Shown in pieces: positions 6,183-13,688 of a DNA stretch of 16,126 nt. How positions within the stretch are numbered: the stretch's first letter is position 1; every line of letters starts with the position of its first letter. The position numbers and the translations under genes were made by a program. The DNA lies in the NCBI GenBank assembly GCA_029261375.1, contig JAJDBL010000374.1, positions 1-16,126 on the forward strand, read 5' to 3'. The notes under the pieces were generated by a model. It saw only the letters and a list, made by a program, of their open reading frames with translations, made no database searches and had not been told where the DNA came from. The DNA comes from Nitrospirales bacterium. GTDB taxonomy: Bacteria > Nitrospirota > Nitrospiria > Nitrospirales > UBA2166.

Positions 6183-7610
6183 ATTTCGAATCGCCGTAAA
6201 CAACGCTTCAGCTTTGAGCAGTGTTTCTTGATACTCCCGTTCCGGTACCGAATCTGCAACGATTCCTGCGCCGACTTGAATGTACCCGCGACCATCTTTC
6301 ACCACCATGGAGCGAATGATGATGTTCAGCTCCATATCGCCTGAAAGACTCAGGTAACCGAGTGAGCCCGTGTAGGGACCGCGAGTGGTGGGTTCGAGTT
6401 CGTCGAGTATCTCCATGCATCGAATCTTTGGCACACCAGTAATTGTTCCTCCTGGAAACATGGCTTGGATCAAGTCAAAGGCATTCAGTGAATTATCCAA
6501 TGTGCCGCGAACGGTCGAGACGATATGGGTGACGTGTGAACACTGCTCGACGGCCATGAAGTCATCCGTTTGAACGCTGCCATAGCGACAGACACGCCCT
6601 AGGTCGTTTCGCTCGAGGTCCACCAACATGACGTGTTCCGCTTGTTCTTTCGGGTCGGCCAGAAGTTCATCAGTTAATCGAAGATCGTCGTTGCTTGTCT
6701 CTCCGCGCCGTTGCGTTCCGGCGAGAGGGCGAGTGTCAGCGACACCGTTGCGCAGTCGAACCAGTCGCTCTGGGGAGACACTCGCAATGGTCACCTCATG
6801 AAACTCTATGAGCGCGCCGAATGGGGAGGGATTTACGTCACGGAGTCGTTGATACAGGGTCCGAGGTTCGTACTCAGCGAGATCCGCGACGAAGCGCTGT
6901 GAGAGGTTTGCTTGATAGATGTCTCCCGCAGCAATGTACTCTTGGCATGTTCTCACGCGGTGCATGTAGGCGTCTTTCGAGAGGGTTGAGTCTAACGTTG
7001 GCGGTGATGCGGGGGCAGCTTTTAGGCGTGGTGGCGGCTGGAGTAGTCGGGTGTCGAGATCGGTGAGTTTCTGGCTCCACTCGGCGTGAAGGGCCTCAGG
7101 TGATTCTGTAGTGTAGCGATCTTTGGGTGGCGCGAAGATTAGATGTAATTCTTCCTCGAGGTGATCAATGGCGACTACCGTATCGACGAATACAAGATGA
7201 ATGTCAGGAAGTTGAAGATCGTCGGTCGCGATCCGCGGGATGTCTTCAAAATGATGCACGAAGTCGTACGAAAAATATCCGGCTGCACCGCCGAAAAATG
7301 GAGGTAACGATGCCTGACTTGGATACGCAATGCTAGAGAAAATGCTTCGTAACTTTGACCATGGATCTCCTTGAGAAATATGTGTTTCCGACGGTCCTGT
7401 GATGGTGATTGTTGAGCCCTTCGATTCAAAAGAAAGATAGGGATCTGTCCCAATAAAGCTGTACCGTGCGGTGTCCGGGGTCCCCTTGCCACTTTCAAGC
7501 AGAAATGATTGTGCGCCCGGTGTCGCCAGCCGACAGTAGATTTCGAATGGATTGAGGTTAGGGAGGGAGCGAGTGTGAGAGAACGGAACAGGTGTATCAG
7601 AGTTATTCAT
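6177..7610 (-). CDS. pabB: Aminodeoxychorismate synthase component I (PabB)
   Basis: This 477-residue chorismate-binding enzyme is of the TrpE/PabB family. It has an N-terminal Anth_synt_I_N domain (LLESGKGTPDTARYSFIG near residue 40) and a C-terminal chorismate-binding domain. Motifs include GDIYQANLSQRF, PLAGTQRRG (about 294-302), HVMLVDLERNDLGRVCRYGS and FPGGTITGVPK (about 383-393). With a PabA-type glutaminase it would aminate chorismate to 4-amino-4-deoxychorismate. YQANLSQRF and the adjacent pabC favour PabB over anthranilate synthase TrpE. The residue after PL is Ala, not the Lys of E. coli PabB. I start at the ATG at 7610, which overlaps the accA stop by 8 bases (ATGAATAA). An in-frame ATG at 7640 would add ten residues inside accA. 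No pabA is adjacent. Confidence 0.87.
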   Translation of the reverse strand: MNNSDTPVPFSHTRSLPNLNPFEIYCRLATPGAQSFLLESGKGTPDTARYSFIGTDPYLSFESKGSTITITGPSETHISQGDPWSKLRSIFSSIAYPSQASLPPFFGGAAGYFSYDFVHHFEDIPRIATDDLQLPDIHLVFVDTVVAIDHLEEELHLIFAPPKDRYTTESPEALHAEWSQKLTDLDTRLLQPPPRLKAAPASPPTLDSTLSKDAYMHRVRTCQEYIAAGDIYQANLSQRFVADLAEYEPRTLYQRLRDVNPSPFGALIEFHEVTIASVSPERLVRLRNGVADTRPLAGTQRRGETSNDDLRLTDELLADPKEQAEHVMLVDLERNDLGRVCRYGSVQTDDFMAVEQCSHVTHIVSTVRGTLDNSLNAFDLIQAMFPGGTITGVPKIRCMEILDELEPTTRGPYTGSLGYLSLSGDMELNIIIRSMVVKDGRGYIQVGAGIVADSVPEREYQETLLKAEALFTAIRNG

Positions 7611-8553
7611 CAAAGCGCCCGATATGGCGGAATTTTTCATATCGGCGATCCATCAAGTCTTGGATTGGAATGGCATCGAGTGCTTGGAAGTGAGTGGTCA
7701 ACGCTTTCTCAATATGTTTCGTCATGGCTGTGGGATCATGATGTGCCCCGCCCACTGGTTCGGGGATGATCTCGTCGACCAACCCAAACGCGAACAGATC
7801 AGCCGCAGTCATTCGCAGCGCCTCAGCGGCTTCTGGAACTTTGTCGCTGCTCCCCCACAGAATCGCCGCACAGCCTTCCGGCGATATCACTGAATAGGTT
7901 GCGTGTTCGAGCATCAATATGCGGTCGGTGACACCGACCGCTAAGGCTCCACCACTTCCTCCCTCGCCAATCACGACAGAAATCATGGGTACACGTAGGG
8001 TCGACATTGTGATGAGGTTTTGTGCGATGGCTTGCGCTTGACCTCGCTCCTCGGCTCCCATGCCTGGGTATCCACCGGGCGAATCTATGAGTGTGAGGAT
8101 TGGCCTGTTGAACCGTTCCGCGAGCTTCATGAGCCGCAGCGCTTTGCGGTACCCTTCTGGATTCGGCATCCCAAAGTTTCGGTCGACGCGTTCCTTCAGT
8201 GTCTTTCCCTTGTGGTGCGCTAAGACCATAATTGGGCGTCCATTGAACACCGCGATGCCGCCAAGTATTGCGGGATCATCAGAGAATGTTCGGTCTCCGT
8301 GAAGCTCTGTAAAGCGATCGAACATGAGATTCGCATAGTCTAACGCTGTTGGGCGCCGGACATGCCGCGCAATTTGAGTACGCTCCCAAGGGGTCAGTTC
8401 CGCGTAGATGTCCTGCTGGAGACTGGCCAGTTGGAGTTCGAGTTCTTGGATTTGTTCACGCGACGCCGCGGTGGGATGGCTGGTCTTTGACAGGCGATCG
8501 ATCTTCGCTTTGAGGTCAAGCAGAGGTTTCTCGAAGGGAAGGTTGTCGCTCAT
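7603..8553 (-). CDS. accA: Acetyl-CoA carboxylase carboxyltransferase subunit alpha
   Basis: At 316 residues this is the normal length for AccA. The alpha subunit and AccD form the carboxyltransferase, which moves CO2 from carboxybiotin to acetyl-CoA to give malonyl-CoA, the first step of fatty acid synthesis. The N-terminal helical region (PLLDLKAKIDRL...QELELQLASLQQDIY) precedes the crotonase-like core: LTPWERTQIARHVRRPTALD, FTELHGDRTFSDDPAILGG, LIDSPGGYPGMGAEERGQ and the glycine-rich VIGEGGSGGALAVGVTDRI at about residue 195. The start shares one base with the dnaE stop (TGATG), and the stop overlaps pabB by 8 bases. It is therefore the middle of a translationally coupled run. The dnaE-accA order is also seen in E. 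coli. Confidence 0.96.
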   Translation of the reverse strand: MSDNLPFEKPLLDLKAKIDRLSKTSHPTAASREQIQELELQLASLQQDIYAELTPWERTQIARHVRRPTALDYANLMFDRFTELHGDRTFSDDPAILGGIAVFNGRPIMVLAHHKGKTLKERVDRNFGMPNPEGYRKALRLMKLAERFNRPILTLIDSPGGYPGMGAEERGQAQAIAQNLITMSTLRVPMISVVIGEGGSGGALAVGVTDRILMLEHATYSVISPEGCAAILWGSSDKVPEAAEALRMTAADLFAFGLVDEIIPEPVGGAHHDPTAMTKHIEKALTTHFQALDAIPIQDLMDRRYEKFRHIGRFDE

Positions 8554-11500
8554 CAGGTGTGTTGCTCACTTGCAATCGCTTCTCGAAGGTGAACGCAGCC
8601 TTCACCCAGCAGTGCTTCAATATCCGCGACACAGTGTTCAGTGGGTTGCACATGAAAAGGTTCTGGAAGACTGATGGTCACGACGGCCCTGCTTGGGATT
8701 CTGAGATATAGAGTGACAGGGCAGGGTCCTGTATGTGTCTGGAGCATCCGTCTGGTGTGAGTAAGCATCTCCTGGGTCAACACGTCGGCATTCAGTGAAA
8801 TGTCCATGTGTCCAGTGGGCGGGTGATCTGGAAGGACTTCTATTGAGGTGGCTTTGACCTTGGTCCCCTTTTCGGCGCGGTCAAGGACGCCTTTGACCAT
8901 GACCAGCGCGTCTTCGACCAGAAGTTCCGTTGCCGTTTGAAAGGTTTTCGGAAACACGATCACATCGATTCGGCCGTGCAAGTCCTCAAGCTGAAAGGTG
9001 GCCATCCGTTCACCTTTCTTTGTCGTTGTCAGGCGACACGTAGCGACGATTCCTCCGAGCGTGACCTGCTTACCATCACCGACATCGTGAATGGTTTCCG
9101 CCGTTGCACTCGAGATGCGTTGAAGTGTCGACGCATAGGGAGCCAGCGGATGGGAGGTAATATAAAACCCAACAAGCTCTTTCTCCCATTTGAGCCGTTC
9201 GTGCTGATCCCACTCCGGAATTGCGGGGAGCGGGAGCGGAGGCGTTGCTTCGTCCGCGGGGAGGGACGCGAACAGATTGAATTGGCCTTCCTGCTTTTCT
9301 CGCTGCGCTCGTACGCCTTCATCCATCGCGCGATCAAGCACGGCGACAAGCTGTGAACGTTTCGCTCCAGTGGAATCAAACGCGCCGGATTTGATGAGGC
9401 CTTCCAGTACGCGTTTATTAAGTTTGCGAGCATCGACGTGCCGCGTGACATCAGTGAGCGTCGCAAATCGGCCGTGCTCTCTTCGTGCTTCGAGGATCGC
9501 GTCAATCGCGCCCTCTCCAACATTCTTGATGGCGGTTAACCCGAAACGGATTCCGTGTGGCGTGACCGTGAAATCCTTGTGGCTTTCGTTGACGTCTGGC
9601 GGAAGAATAGGAATTGAAAGTTCGCGACACTCATTCAGGTAGCGAACGATCTTGTCCGAGTTCCCGCTTTCCGTCGTGAGTAATGCGGCCATGAACTCGT
9701 TGAGGAAGTGGGTTTTAAGATATGCGGTTTGGTAGGTAATGACAGCGTACGCAGCTGAATGGGACTTGTTGAACCCATATCCGGCAAAGTACGCAATCAG
9801 GTCAAACATCTTTTCTGCTTTATCGCGTTCCATCCCTTTGGCAATGGCCCCGTCGATAAATTCCGTTTTTTGTTTCTCCATCTCTTCGGGCTTCTTTTTT
9901 CCCATCGCACGGCGAAGGAGATCGGCCTGTCCGAGTGAGAAACCCGCCACGCGGTTGGCAATCGTCATGACTTGTTCTTGATACACAATCACGCCATACG
10001 TATCGTCAAGAATGTCTTCGAGGATGGGCGTGTCGTAGGTAATGGGAACGGTGCCGCGTTTGCGGCGAATGAAATCTTCTACCATGCCGCTTCCGATGGG
10101 TCCGGGACGGAAGAGTGCGAGGATGGCGATCAAGTCTTCGAAACATTCCGGACGAATTTTGGTGAGTAGATCGCGCATGCCGGGGCTTTCCAATTGAAAA
10201 ATTCCAGCCGCTTGTCCAGATGAAAGAAGGGCATAGGTGTCGGGATCGTCAAACGGAATACCCTCAATGGAGAAGTCCTGGAATGCGTGGTTGGCGGGTG
10301 CCTGATCGTCTGGGGACGACTCTCGGTGCTTGATGATTTCTACAGCGCGGTTGATGACCGTGAGTGTTTTAAGGCCAAGGAAATCAAATTTGATGAGCCC
10401 AATTTTTTCGATGTCGTTCATGGGGAATTGCGTGACCGTCTCACCGTTTGCTCCGCGGAACAGCGGGACATAGTTGGTGAGGGGCTCGTCCGAAATCACG
10501 ATGCCAGCGGCATGGGTGGACGCGTGACGCGCAATGCCTTCGAGGGTTTTTGCCGTTTCCATCAACTCGTTGATCCTGGCGTCGGTCTTGGTTAACTCTG
10601 CCAGTTGAGGTTCGTTCTTTAACGCATCGTCTAACGTCACGTTCAACTGATTTGGAATGAGCTTGGCGACTCGATCCACTTCGGCATAGGGAATCTCCAT
10701 GACCCGTCCGACATCACGTATGACGGCTTTGGCGCCAAGCGTGCCGAATGTGATGATTTGCGCTACATGGTCTTTTCCGTACCGTTCGATCACATAGTTG
10801 ATCACCTCTTCTCGGCGATCCATGCAGAAATCCATGTCGATATCAGGGAGGGTGACACGTTCCGGATTCAGAAATCGTTCAAAGAGAAGATTGTAGGTGA
10901 GCGGGTCGATATCCGTGATGCGCAATGCATATGCCACGAGGCTACCCGCGGCAGATCCGCGACCAGGACCAACGGGAATCTTGCGAGATCGTGCGAACTT
11001 GATGATGTCCCAGACGATCAGGAAGTATCCCGCGTATCCCATCGAGACAATGATGGCGAGTTCGTCGGCGAGTCGTGCAGAATAGGCCGCCGCTGAGTTG
11101 GTCCGGCCCAGCTCTCGGAGACGTTGTTCCAGTCCGGTTCGCGCAAGTTGTTCTAAGTATTCCTCTCTGGTGAGACCTGGGGGAGGGGGGTACTTTGGGA
11201 GATGGGTTTGGGAGAAATCAAGTTGTAGATTGCATTGTTCGCTGACGGCATATGTGTTCTGCGCGGCTCCAGGAACTTCCGCGAATGCCGCGACCATTTC
11301 CTCAGGTGTCTTCAGGTAGAGTTCCTGCGTATGAAAACGCATGCGATTCTGATCACTGACTGTTTTGCCCGTCTGAAGACAGAGCAGCACATCATGGGCT
11401 TTGGCGTCTTCTTTGTTGAGATAGTGACAGTCGTTGGTCCCCACGACGGGGATGCCGAGGTTTCGGTGGATGTCGAGGAGCCCGCGATTGGCAATGGCTT

Positions 11501-12053
11501 GTTCTGGAAGCCCGTTGGCTTGGAGCTCTAGATAGTAGTTACCTTTTCCAAAGAGGTCCTGATATTCGCCGGCGACCCGTGCGGCGGCTTCGGGGTTTTT
11601 CTGTCCAATCAACTGTGGAACCTCACCACTCAGGCATCCAGACAACCCGATGAGGCCTGAATGATGTTGGCTGAGGATGTCCTTGTCGATCCGGGGTTTA
11701 TAGTAAAAGCCGTCAAGATGAGCCTCGGCGACGAGCTTGATCAGGTTTTGATATCCGGTCTTATTTTGTGCAAGAAGGATGAGGTGATTATAATCGTTGT
11801 GTGCCAGTTGCCCATTTCGGTCAAACCGGCTTCCCGGTGCCATATACACTTCGCAACCAATAATGGGTTTGAGTCCTACATTCGTCGCGGTTTCGTAAAA
11901 CGAGATTGCTCCAAAGAGGTTGCCGTGGTCGGTGATCGCCATGGCAGGCATGCCGTTTTGCTTTGCCTGCCGAGTTAATTGATCGATCTTGGCGGCACCG
12001 TCGAGGAGGCTATACTCGGTATGCAGATGGAGATGAACGAACTCAGACGCCAT
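8553..12053 (-). CDS. dnaE: DNA polymerase III alpha subunit (DnaE1 type)
   Basis: This 1166-residue protein is the replicative polymerase catalytic subunit and is typical of DnaE1. The N-terminal PHP domain starts FVHLHLHTEYSLLDGAAK (H9, H11) and continues with AITDHGNLFGA. The polymerase core has GPGRGSAAGSLVAY and the catalytic aspartates D404 and D406 (PDIDMDF) and D557 (KFDFLGLKTL), equivalent to E. coli D401, D403 and D555. Next come the fingers (SHSAAYAVITYQTAYLK), tandem HhH helices (FATLTDVTRHVDARKLNKRV) and an OB fold near 1000 (VTLGGIVATCRLTTTKKGER). The polymerase acts with the beta clamp and clamp loader. There is no proofreading exonuclease insertion, so it is not PolC. It is first in the dnaE-accA-pabB-pabC run and has a good promoter at 12093-12121. 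No strong Shine-Dalgarno is seen. Confidence 0.97.
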   Translation of the reverse strand: MASEFVHLHLHTEYSLLDGAAKIDQLTRQAKQNGMPAMAITDHGNLFGAISFYETATNVGLKPIIGCEVYMAPGSRFDRNGQLAHNDYNHLILLAQNKTGYQNLIKLVAEAHLDGFYYKPRIDKDILSQHHSGLIGLSGCLSGEVPQLIGQKNPEAAARVAGEYQDLFGKGNYYLELQANGLPEQAIANRGLLDIHRNLGIPVVGTNDCHYLNKEDAKAHDVLLCLQTGKTVSDQNRMRFHTQELYLKTPEEMVAAFAEVPGAAQNTYAVSEQCNLQLDFSQTHLPKYPPPPGLTREEYLEQLARTGLEQRLRELGRTNSAAAYSARLADELAIIVSMGYAGYFLIVWDIIKFARSRKIPVGPGRGSAAGSLVAYALRITDIDPLTYNLLFERFLNPERVTLPDIDMDFCMDRREEVINYVIERYGKDHVAQIITFGTLGAKAVIRDVGRVMEIPYAEVDRVAKLIPNQLNVTLDDALKNEPQLAELTKTDARINELMETAKTLEGIARHASTHAAGIVISDEPLTNYVPLFRGANGETVTQFPMNDIEKIGLIKFDFLGLKTLTVINRAVEIIKHRESSPDDQAPANHAFQDFSIEGIPFDDPDTYALLSSGQAAGIFQLESPGMRDLLTKIRPECFEDLIAILALFRPGPIGSGMVEDFIRRKRGTVPITYDTPILEDILDDTYGVIVYQEQVMTIANRVAGFSLGQADLLRRAMGKKKPEEMEKQKTEFIDGAIAKGMERDKAEKMFDLIAYFAGYGFNKSHSAAYAVITYQTAYLKTHFLNEFMAALLTTESGNSDKIVRYLNECRELSIPILPPDVNESHKDFTVTPHGIRFGLTAIKNVGEGAIDAILEARREHGRFATLTDVTRHVDARKLNKRVLEGLIKSGAFDSTGAKRSQLVAVLDRAMDEGVRAQREKQEGQFNLFASLPADEATPPLPLPAIPEWDQHERLKWEKELVGFYITSHPLAPYASTLQRISSATAETIHDVGDGKQVTLGGIVATCRLTTTKKGERMATFQLEDLHGRIDVIVFPKTFQTATELLVEDALVMVKGVLDRAEKGTKVKATSIEVLPDHPPTGHMDISLNADVLTQEMLTHTRRMLQTHTGPCPVTLYLRIPSRAVVTISLPEPFHVQPTEHCVADIEALLGEGCVHLREAIASEQHT

Positions 12054-12092
12054 GATGTATGCTTTCGATGATGAGGATGGAGAAGCTGGCTC

Positions 12093-12121
12093 ATTCTATC
12101 CAAAGCCTGGTATGTCAGCAA
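12093..12121 (-). promoter_or_regulatory. Sigma70-type promoter of dnaE
   Basis: On the minus strand TTGCTG (12116-12121), a 17-base spacer and TAGAAT (12093-12098, five of six matches to TATAAT) place the start near 12086. That leaves a leader of about 33 bases before the dnaE ATG. The -35 box lies only 11 bp from the -35 box of the divergent plus-strand promoter. Confidence 0.55.
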
Positions 12122-12132
12122 CCGTCATAACA

Positions 12133-12160
12133 TTGACAAAATGAAGGCTCGGCGTATGAT
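12133..12160 (+). promoter_or_regulatory. Strong sigma70-type promoter of the RfaH-like gene
   Basis: TTGACA (12133-12138, perfect), a 16-base spacer and TATGAT (12155-12160, five of six) predict a start near 12167. The resulting leader is about 119 bases, unusually long for a small regulator gene, and contains the hairpin at 12180-12214. Confidence 0.6.
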
Positions 12161-12179
12161 GTGCCGCGTATTGAGTCCG

Positions 12180-12214
12180 CTGGAATGAGGGGAATTCTGC
12201 CTCTTCAACTCCAG
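12180..12214 (+). other. Leader hairpin upstream of the RfaH-like gene
   Basis: CTGGA (12180-12184) pairs with TCCAG (12210-12214). Inside, TGAGGGG pairs with CCTCTTCA through Watson-Crick and G-U pairs, giving a two-part stem of about 12 pairs capped by AATTCTG. No U-run follows. It is a candidate regulatory or mRNA-stability structure in the 5' leader. Confidence 0.35.
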
Positions 12215-12285
12215 ACGGGTCCGTTGCTGATGCTGGATTGGATCTCCATAAAAATTGAACTTGACGACTGGTAAGGGCGCGACTC

Positions 12286-12789
12286 ATGGATGAAGCTTGG
12301 TATGCAGTGTATACACACGTCCAGAAAGAGTGGGTGGCGCGAGATCATCTCGATCGACAAGGGTTTCTGTCGTACTTGCCTATCTATCAAAAGGAGGTTC
12401 GACACGCGAGAACGGTACGTCAAGTTGAACGACCGCTCTTCCCGCGCTACCTCTTCGTCCGTGTTCCGCTTGCCGGACGTCTCCACCGTCCTATTCGCTC
12501 GACCATTGGGGTGACTGGCCTCGTGAGTCATGGCGAGGTACCGATTCCCGTTCCTGCCCACATTATTGAGTCACTGCAGAGCAAAGAAAATTCTGATGGG
12601 ATGGTCGTGTTGGGGAACGCGATACAATTTAACCAGGGCGATCGTGTCCGTATCACTGCTGGCCAGTTTGAAGGTGTTGAAGCCCTGTTCGAAGAAATGA
12701 AAGATTCCGATCGCGTCGTGTTGCTGTTGGGTATGATGCATTCATCATGGCGAGTGGTTGTCAAGATGGCGGAGGTCGAACGCGCATGA
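12286..12789 (+). CDS. RfaH-like NusG paralogue (processive transcription antiterminator)
   Basis: This 167-residue protein has the NusG layout. An NGN domain spans about residues 1-100 (AWYAVYTHVQKEWVARDHLDRQGF, then RPLFPRYLFVRVPL), followed by a KOW-containing C-terminal domain at about 110-165 (GDRVRITAGQFEGVEALFEE...SDRVVLLLGMMHSSWRVVV). PLFP.YLFV and the FEG..A.F.E pattern resemble E. coli RfaH more than housekeeping NusG, and the secE/rpl neighbours of nusG are absent. RfaH-class proteins load onto paused RNA polymerase at an ops site and suppress termination and polarity in long polysaccharide operons. Here it is the first plus-strand gene of a polysaccharide locus, and an ops-like octamer lies at 13724. 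No good Shine-Dalgarno precedes the ATG. UpxY or LoaP-type paralogues are alternatives. Confidence 0.85.
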   Translation: MDEAWYAVYTHVQKEWVARDHLDRQGFLSYLPIYQKEVRHARTVRQVERPLFPRYLFVRVPLAGRLHRPIRSTIGVTGLVSHGEVPIPVPAHIIESLQSKENSDGMVVLGNAIQFNQGDRVRITAGQFEGVEALFEEMKDSDRVVLLLGMMHSSWRVVVKMAEVERA

Positions 12790-13209
12790 CTGTACTGTAA
12801 GAATATCAATCAGCATCGAACGATCTATCTTCGCGACAATTCCTTCGTTTCTCCCAGAGCTTCCTCTCCGCTCCTCTGTCCCGCACCTGCCGGTGCGGCC
12901 CGATCTCGTTACTTCAGTGCGAGATCGTGTGTTGGTGTCATCTCACACGCGTATGCTGTTTTTTCTTCTCCTTTCCACCCCGCGTACGTTGTCACGCGTA
13001 ACGTTCTTTCTCGTCTCGTTTGCGCTTGCACTCTTTCCGAATCGAGGCGTTGTATCCGTCGCCGCGTGTTGTCCTGAGAGTGGCAGATTTGCTCGGAATA
13101 TCCTGCATGGGTCTGGTGTTTTCATCTTGCCCACCCACTCGATACCCGTAGGAGGTGTATCGGGATCGGATTGGTGTGATGCATTAAAAACAAGGTCAAC
13201 CTGGAGCTA
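12790..13209 (+). other. Structured region without a secure gene, between the RfaH-like gene and the marR promoter
   Basis: No convincing coding sequence fills these 420 bases. The first 180 bases are pyrimidine-rich and contain three consecutive inverted repeats followed by a T6 run at 12959-12964, annotated separately. A further inverted repeat, CGATAC (13140-13145) / GTATCG (13157-13162), holds GGAGG in its loop. A possible 86-codon ORF at 12953-13213 is listed separately with low confidence. The stretch ends at the marR promoter. Confidence 0.5.
12881..12964 (+). other. Three tandem hairpins followed by a T-run
   Basis: Hairpin 1 is CCGCACC (12881-12887) / GGTGCGG (12892-12898) with loop TGCC. 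Hairpin 2 is CGATCTCG (12901-12908) / CGAGATCG (12920-12927) with an 11-base loop. Hairpin 3 is CGTGTG (12926-12931) / CACACG (12944-12949). GAGAT (12921-12925) can instead pair with ATCTC (12940-12944), so hairpin 2 and a downstream structure exclude each other. A T6 run is at 12959-12964, nine bases after the last stem and so too far for a classic terminator. A terminator or attenuator cluster after the RfaH-like gene is the simplest reading. Confidence 0.45.
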
Positions 13210-13213
13210 TTGA
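12953..13213 (+). CDS. Doubtful small ORF with hydrophobic N-terminus
   Basis: Starting at an ATG at 12953, 86 codons encode a hydrophobic N-terminus (MLFFLLLSTPRTLSRVTFFL then VSFALALF). A cysteine pair (AACCPES) and a polar remainder rich in G, S and T follow. The profile could be a signal or lipoprotein-like leader of a small exported protein. Against it, there is no Shine-Dalgarno, the ATG lies in a hairpin-rich segment, the composition is pyrimidine-driven, and I recognise no family. The frame is open further upstream, but only by running into the RfaH-like gene in another frame. I list it only because it is the sole sizeable open frame in this gap. Confidence 0.15.
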   Translation: MLFFLLLSTPRTLSRVTFFLVSFALALFPNRGVVSVAACCPESGRFARNILHGSGVFILPTHSIPVGGVSGSDWCDALKTRSTWSY

Positions 13214-13239
13214 CGTACTCAAAAGAAACGCACTATAGT
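13210..13239 (+). promoter_or_regulatory. Sigma70-type promoter of the MarR-family gene
   Basis: TTGACG (13210-13215), an 18-base spacer and TATAGT (13234-13239) match five of six consensus positions in each box. The transcript would begin near 13246, giving about a 30-base leader to the ATG at 13276. It is therefore likely transcribed independently of the RfaH-like gene. Confidence 0.6.
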
Positions 13240-13275
13240 TGATGTTCATTGATTGAACGATTTATCGCCTCGCGC

Positions 13276-13644
13276 ATGCTCACCGACGAATTACGCTACA
13301 AAATCATCCGCCTTTTGCAGGCAGATCCTCATATTTCTCAGCGGGGGCTTGCGAAGGAACTCGGTATTAGTCTTGGGAGGGCGAACTATTGCCTTCGAGC
13401 ATTAGTACAAAAAGGGCTCATTAAAGCTGGCAATTTTCATCATGCAAAAGACAGGCGTGGATACGTATACATGCTGACCCCCCGAGGGATTGAGGAGAAA
13501 GCGAAGGCGACGGTCCGATTTCTACAGCATAAGATGGAGGAAAACCAGGCCATTCTCGCCGAAATCGAACAGCTGCGAGGAGAGTTGGCTGAAATGGCTG
13601 ACCACCAACACGTCCCGGATATCGGCCGGGTTTCACAGGGTTAG
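13276..13644 (+). CDS. EPS-associated MarR-family transcriptional regulator
   Basis: This 122-residue winged-helix regulator has the DNA-binding domain in its N-terminal half: MLTDELRYKIIRLLQADPHI, SQRGLAKELGISLGRANYCL as the helix-turn-helix, and a wing near AKDRRGYVYMLTPRG. A C-terminal helix follows (KATVRFLQHKMEENQAILAEIEQLRGELAEM), probably for dimerisation. It matches the pattern of the small MarR-type regulators found in exopolysaccharide loci (the EPS-associated MarR group). I start at the ATG at 13276 because family members begin with M-L-T-D-E. A TTG at 13249 would add nine residues and leave the message almost leaderless. It sits between the RfaH-like gene and the flippase and probably controls the polysaccharide operon. 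Confidence 0.85.
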   Translation: MLTDELRYKIIRLLQADPHISQRGLAKELGISLGRANYCLRALVQKGLIKAGNFHHAKDRRGYVYMLTPRGIEEKAKATVRFLQHKMEENQAILAEIEQLRGELAEMADHQHVPDIGRVSQG

Positions 13645-13656
13645 CGATCTAAAATT

Positions 13657-13675
13657 GGGTCGGCGTGACTGACCC
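13657..13675 (+). other. Hairpin after the marR stop codon
   Basis: GGGTC (13657-13661) and GACCC (13671-13675) form a perfect 5-bp stem with a 9-base loop, 12 bases after the marR stop. No U-run follows, so it is not a standard terminator. It may be a partial 3' barrier or part of the leader structure of the following operon. Confidence 0.3.
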
Positions 13676-13688
13676 GTGAGTTTCTGCA

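Noticed and set aside
7611..7640. Upstream ATG for pabB at 7640
   Set aside because: It would add ten residues entirely inside accA and give a 38-base overlap. The ATG at 7610 gives an ordinary 8-base coupling overlap and leaves the conserved region intact.
8937..9356. Plus-strand open frame of 139 codons inside dnaE
   Set aside because: It is antisense to the well-conserved C-terminal OB region of dnaE, with no family resemblance and no ribosome-binding site. The same applies to the other long frames opposite dnaE.
12758..12952. Upstream part of the 151-codon open frame that begins inside the RfaH-like gene
   Set aside because: It starts in another frame of a well-supported gene, and its first third translates the pyrimidine-rich hairpin region. 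Only the part from the ATG at 12953 has any protein-like character, and that is kept at low confidence.
13249..13275. TTG start of the MarR-family gene at 13249
   Set aside because: It falls about three bases from the predicted transcription start and adds residues not expected in the family; the ATG at 13276 gives the usual M-L-T-D-E beginning.
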